This document shows positions 48,071 through 48,440 of a stretch of 48,440 nt of DNA, in pieces. A program made the translations under genes and the position numbers. The notes under the pieces are model-generated. The model had not been told where the DNA came from, did no database searches, and saw nothing but the letters and a program-made list of their open reading frames with translations. Where the stretch lies: assembly GCA_030655315.1 (NCBI GenBank), contig JAURVT010000038.1:1-48440 (forward strand). Direction: 5' to 3'. Source of the DNA: Nocardioidaceae bacterium. GTDB taxonomy: Bacteria > Actinomycetota > Actinomycetes > Propionibacteriales > Nocardioidaceae. Positions within the stretch are counted from its first letter, which is position 1, and every line of letters starts with the position of its first letter.

Positions 48071-48440
48071 TCACCCGTCGGTGGCGCGGCGCTCGGCGTA
48101 CGACCCGAGGGCCTCGTCGACGCGGGACGTGTCCCAGCCCTCGGCGAGGGCCTGGCGGAGCAGGTCGGTCTGGGCAAGGGGCGTCATTCCGCCGACGGGC
48201 TGGTCCAGGTCGAGGTTGGTCGGGAACGGGTACCCCTCGGCCGCCGCCTCGACCGCGTGGTCGACCAGGTCGGCGTGAAGGCCCCCGGCGAGGCGCTGCG
48301 CGAGCACCGGGAACACCGCCTTGCTGACGCGGGCGCGGTCGACGGCCTCCATCGCCCGGCCGAACGCCGACGACACCTGCAACAGGTTCGCCACACGCTG
48401 CACGTCGACCGACACGTTCGACCCGGCGCCGTGGAACAGG
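48071..48440 (-). CDS. Partial gene, 5' end outside the window, family not recognised
   Basis: The frame is open to the window edge; 122 C-terminal residues are visible, starting LFHGAGSNVSVDV. The piece is helical, with DVQRVANLLQVSSAFGRAME and VFPVLAQRLAGGLHADLVDH, later PFPTNLDLDQPVGGMTPLAQ. The helix pattern is a little like the C-terminal domain of beta-hydroxyacid dehydrogenases, but I cannot assign it. It is the first visible gene of the SDR-Gfo/Idh operon, with its stop overlapping a possible SDR start. A sugar-metabolism role is only inferred from context. Confidence 0.7.
   Translation of the reverse strand, partial: LFHGAGSNVSVDVQRVANLLQVSSAFGRAMEAVDRARVSKAVFPVLAQRLAGGLHADLVDHAVEAAAEGYPFPTNLDLDQPVGGMTPLAQTDLLRQALAEGWDTSRVDEALGSYAERRATDG

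Overview
This is a high-GC (about 70 %) actinobacterial chromosome segment. Gene content and codon use suggest a Propionibacteriales or Nocardioidaceae-type organism such as Nocardioides or Aeromicrobium, but no single gene here proves the genus. Genes are dense, with many 4-base ATGA/GTGA stop-start overlaps. Function calls come from motif recognition by eye; no database search was run.

Layout. (1) 1-4681 is ordinary chromosome: the end of a PhoX-type phosphatase, an FAD oxidoreductase, a hemerythrin/GNAT pair and a thiamine-binding protein. (2) A tRNA-Arg(CCT) at 4706-4778 is followed by a 13.4-kb integrated element bounded by a perfect 43-bp direct repeat of the tRNA 3' half (4737-4779 and 18124-18166). 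Just inside the left end lie a truncated tyrosine integrase and a SorC-type regulator remnant. The cargo is eutB-eutC (plus strand) converging on a large minus-strand operon: two SDR dehydrogenases, a nitrilase-superfamily amidase, a NodB-fold deacetylase-like hydrolase, an RbsB/RbsA/RbsC-type importer and an unusual LuxR-HTH/periplasmic-binding-protein fusion regulator. A small secreted protein sits near the right end. I read the cargo as a self-contained import-and-degradation pathway ending in a B12-dependent amino-alcohol ammonia-lyase; the substrate is unknown. (3) 18445-20673 encodes an EAL-DICT-LOV-GGDEF protein, a likely light-responsive c-di-GMP enzyme. (4) 20927-26190 is a five-gene cyclitol or sugar operon (MFS transporter, Usp, Gfo/Idh dehydrogenase, mini-GntR, TIM-barrel isomerase) divergent from a LacI regulator, with a perfect 18-bp operator between them. 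(5) 26204-40757 is a mixed stretch: a CocE-type hydrolase, TetR-controlled small units with visible operators, a VanZ-like protein, a CPBP protease homologue and several small membrane or secreted proteins of unknown role. (6) 40904-43647 is a rhodopsin-blh-crtYc-crtYd operon: a DTE-type proton-pumping rhodopsin with the enzymes that make its retinal. (7) 43984-48440 holds a degenerate cupin, a TetR/epimerase pair with tandem operators, and a Gfo/Idh-SDR operon that runs off the window.

A polar ~26-bp intergenic repeat occurs six times between 28.4 and 46.1 kb, always on the plus strand. The most novel material is the tRNA-integrated EutBC island and its fusion regulator. The rhodopsin operon and the LOV c-di-GMP protein suggest that light matters to this organism.
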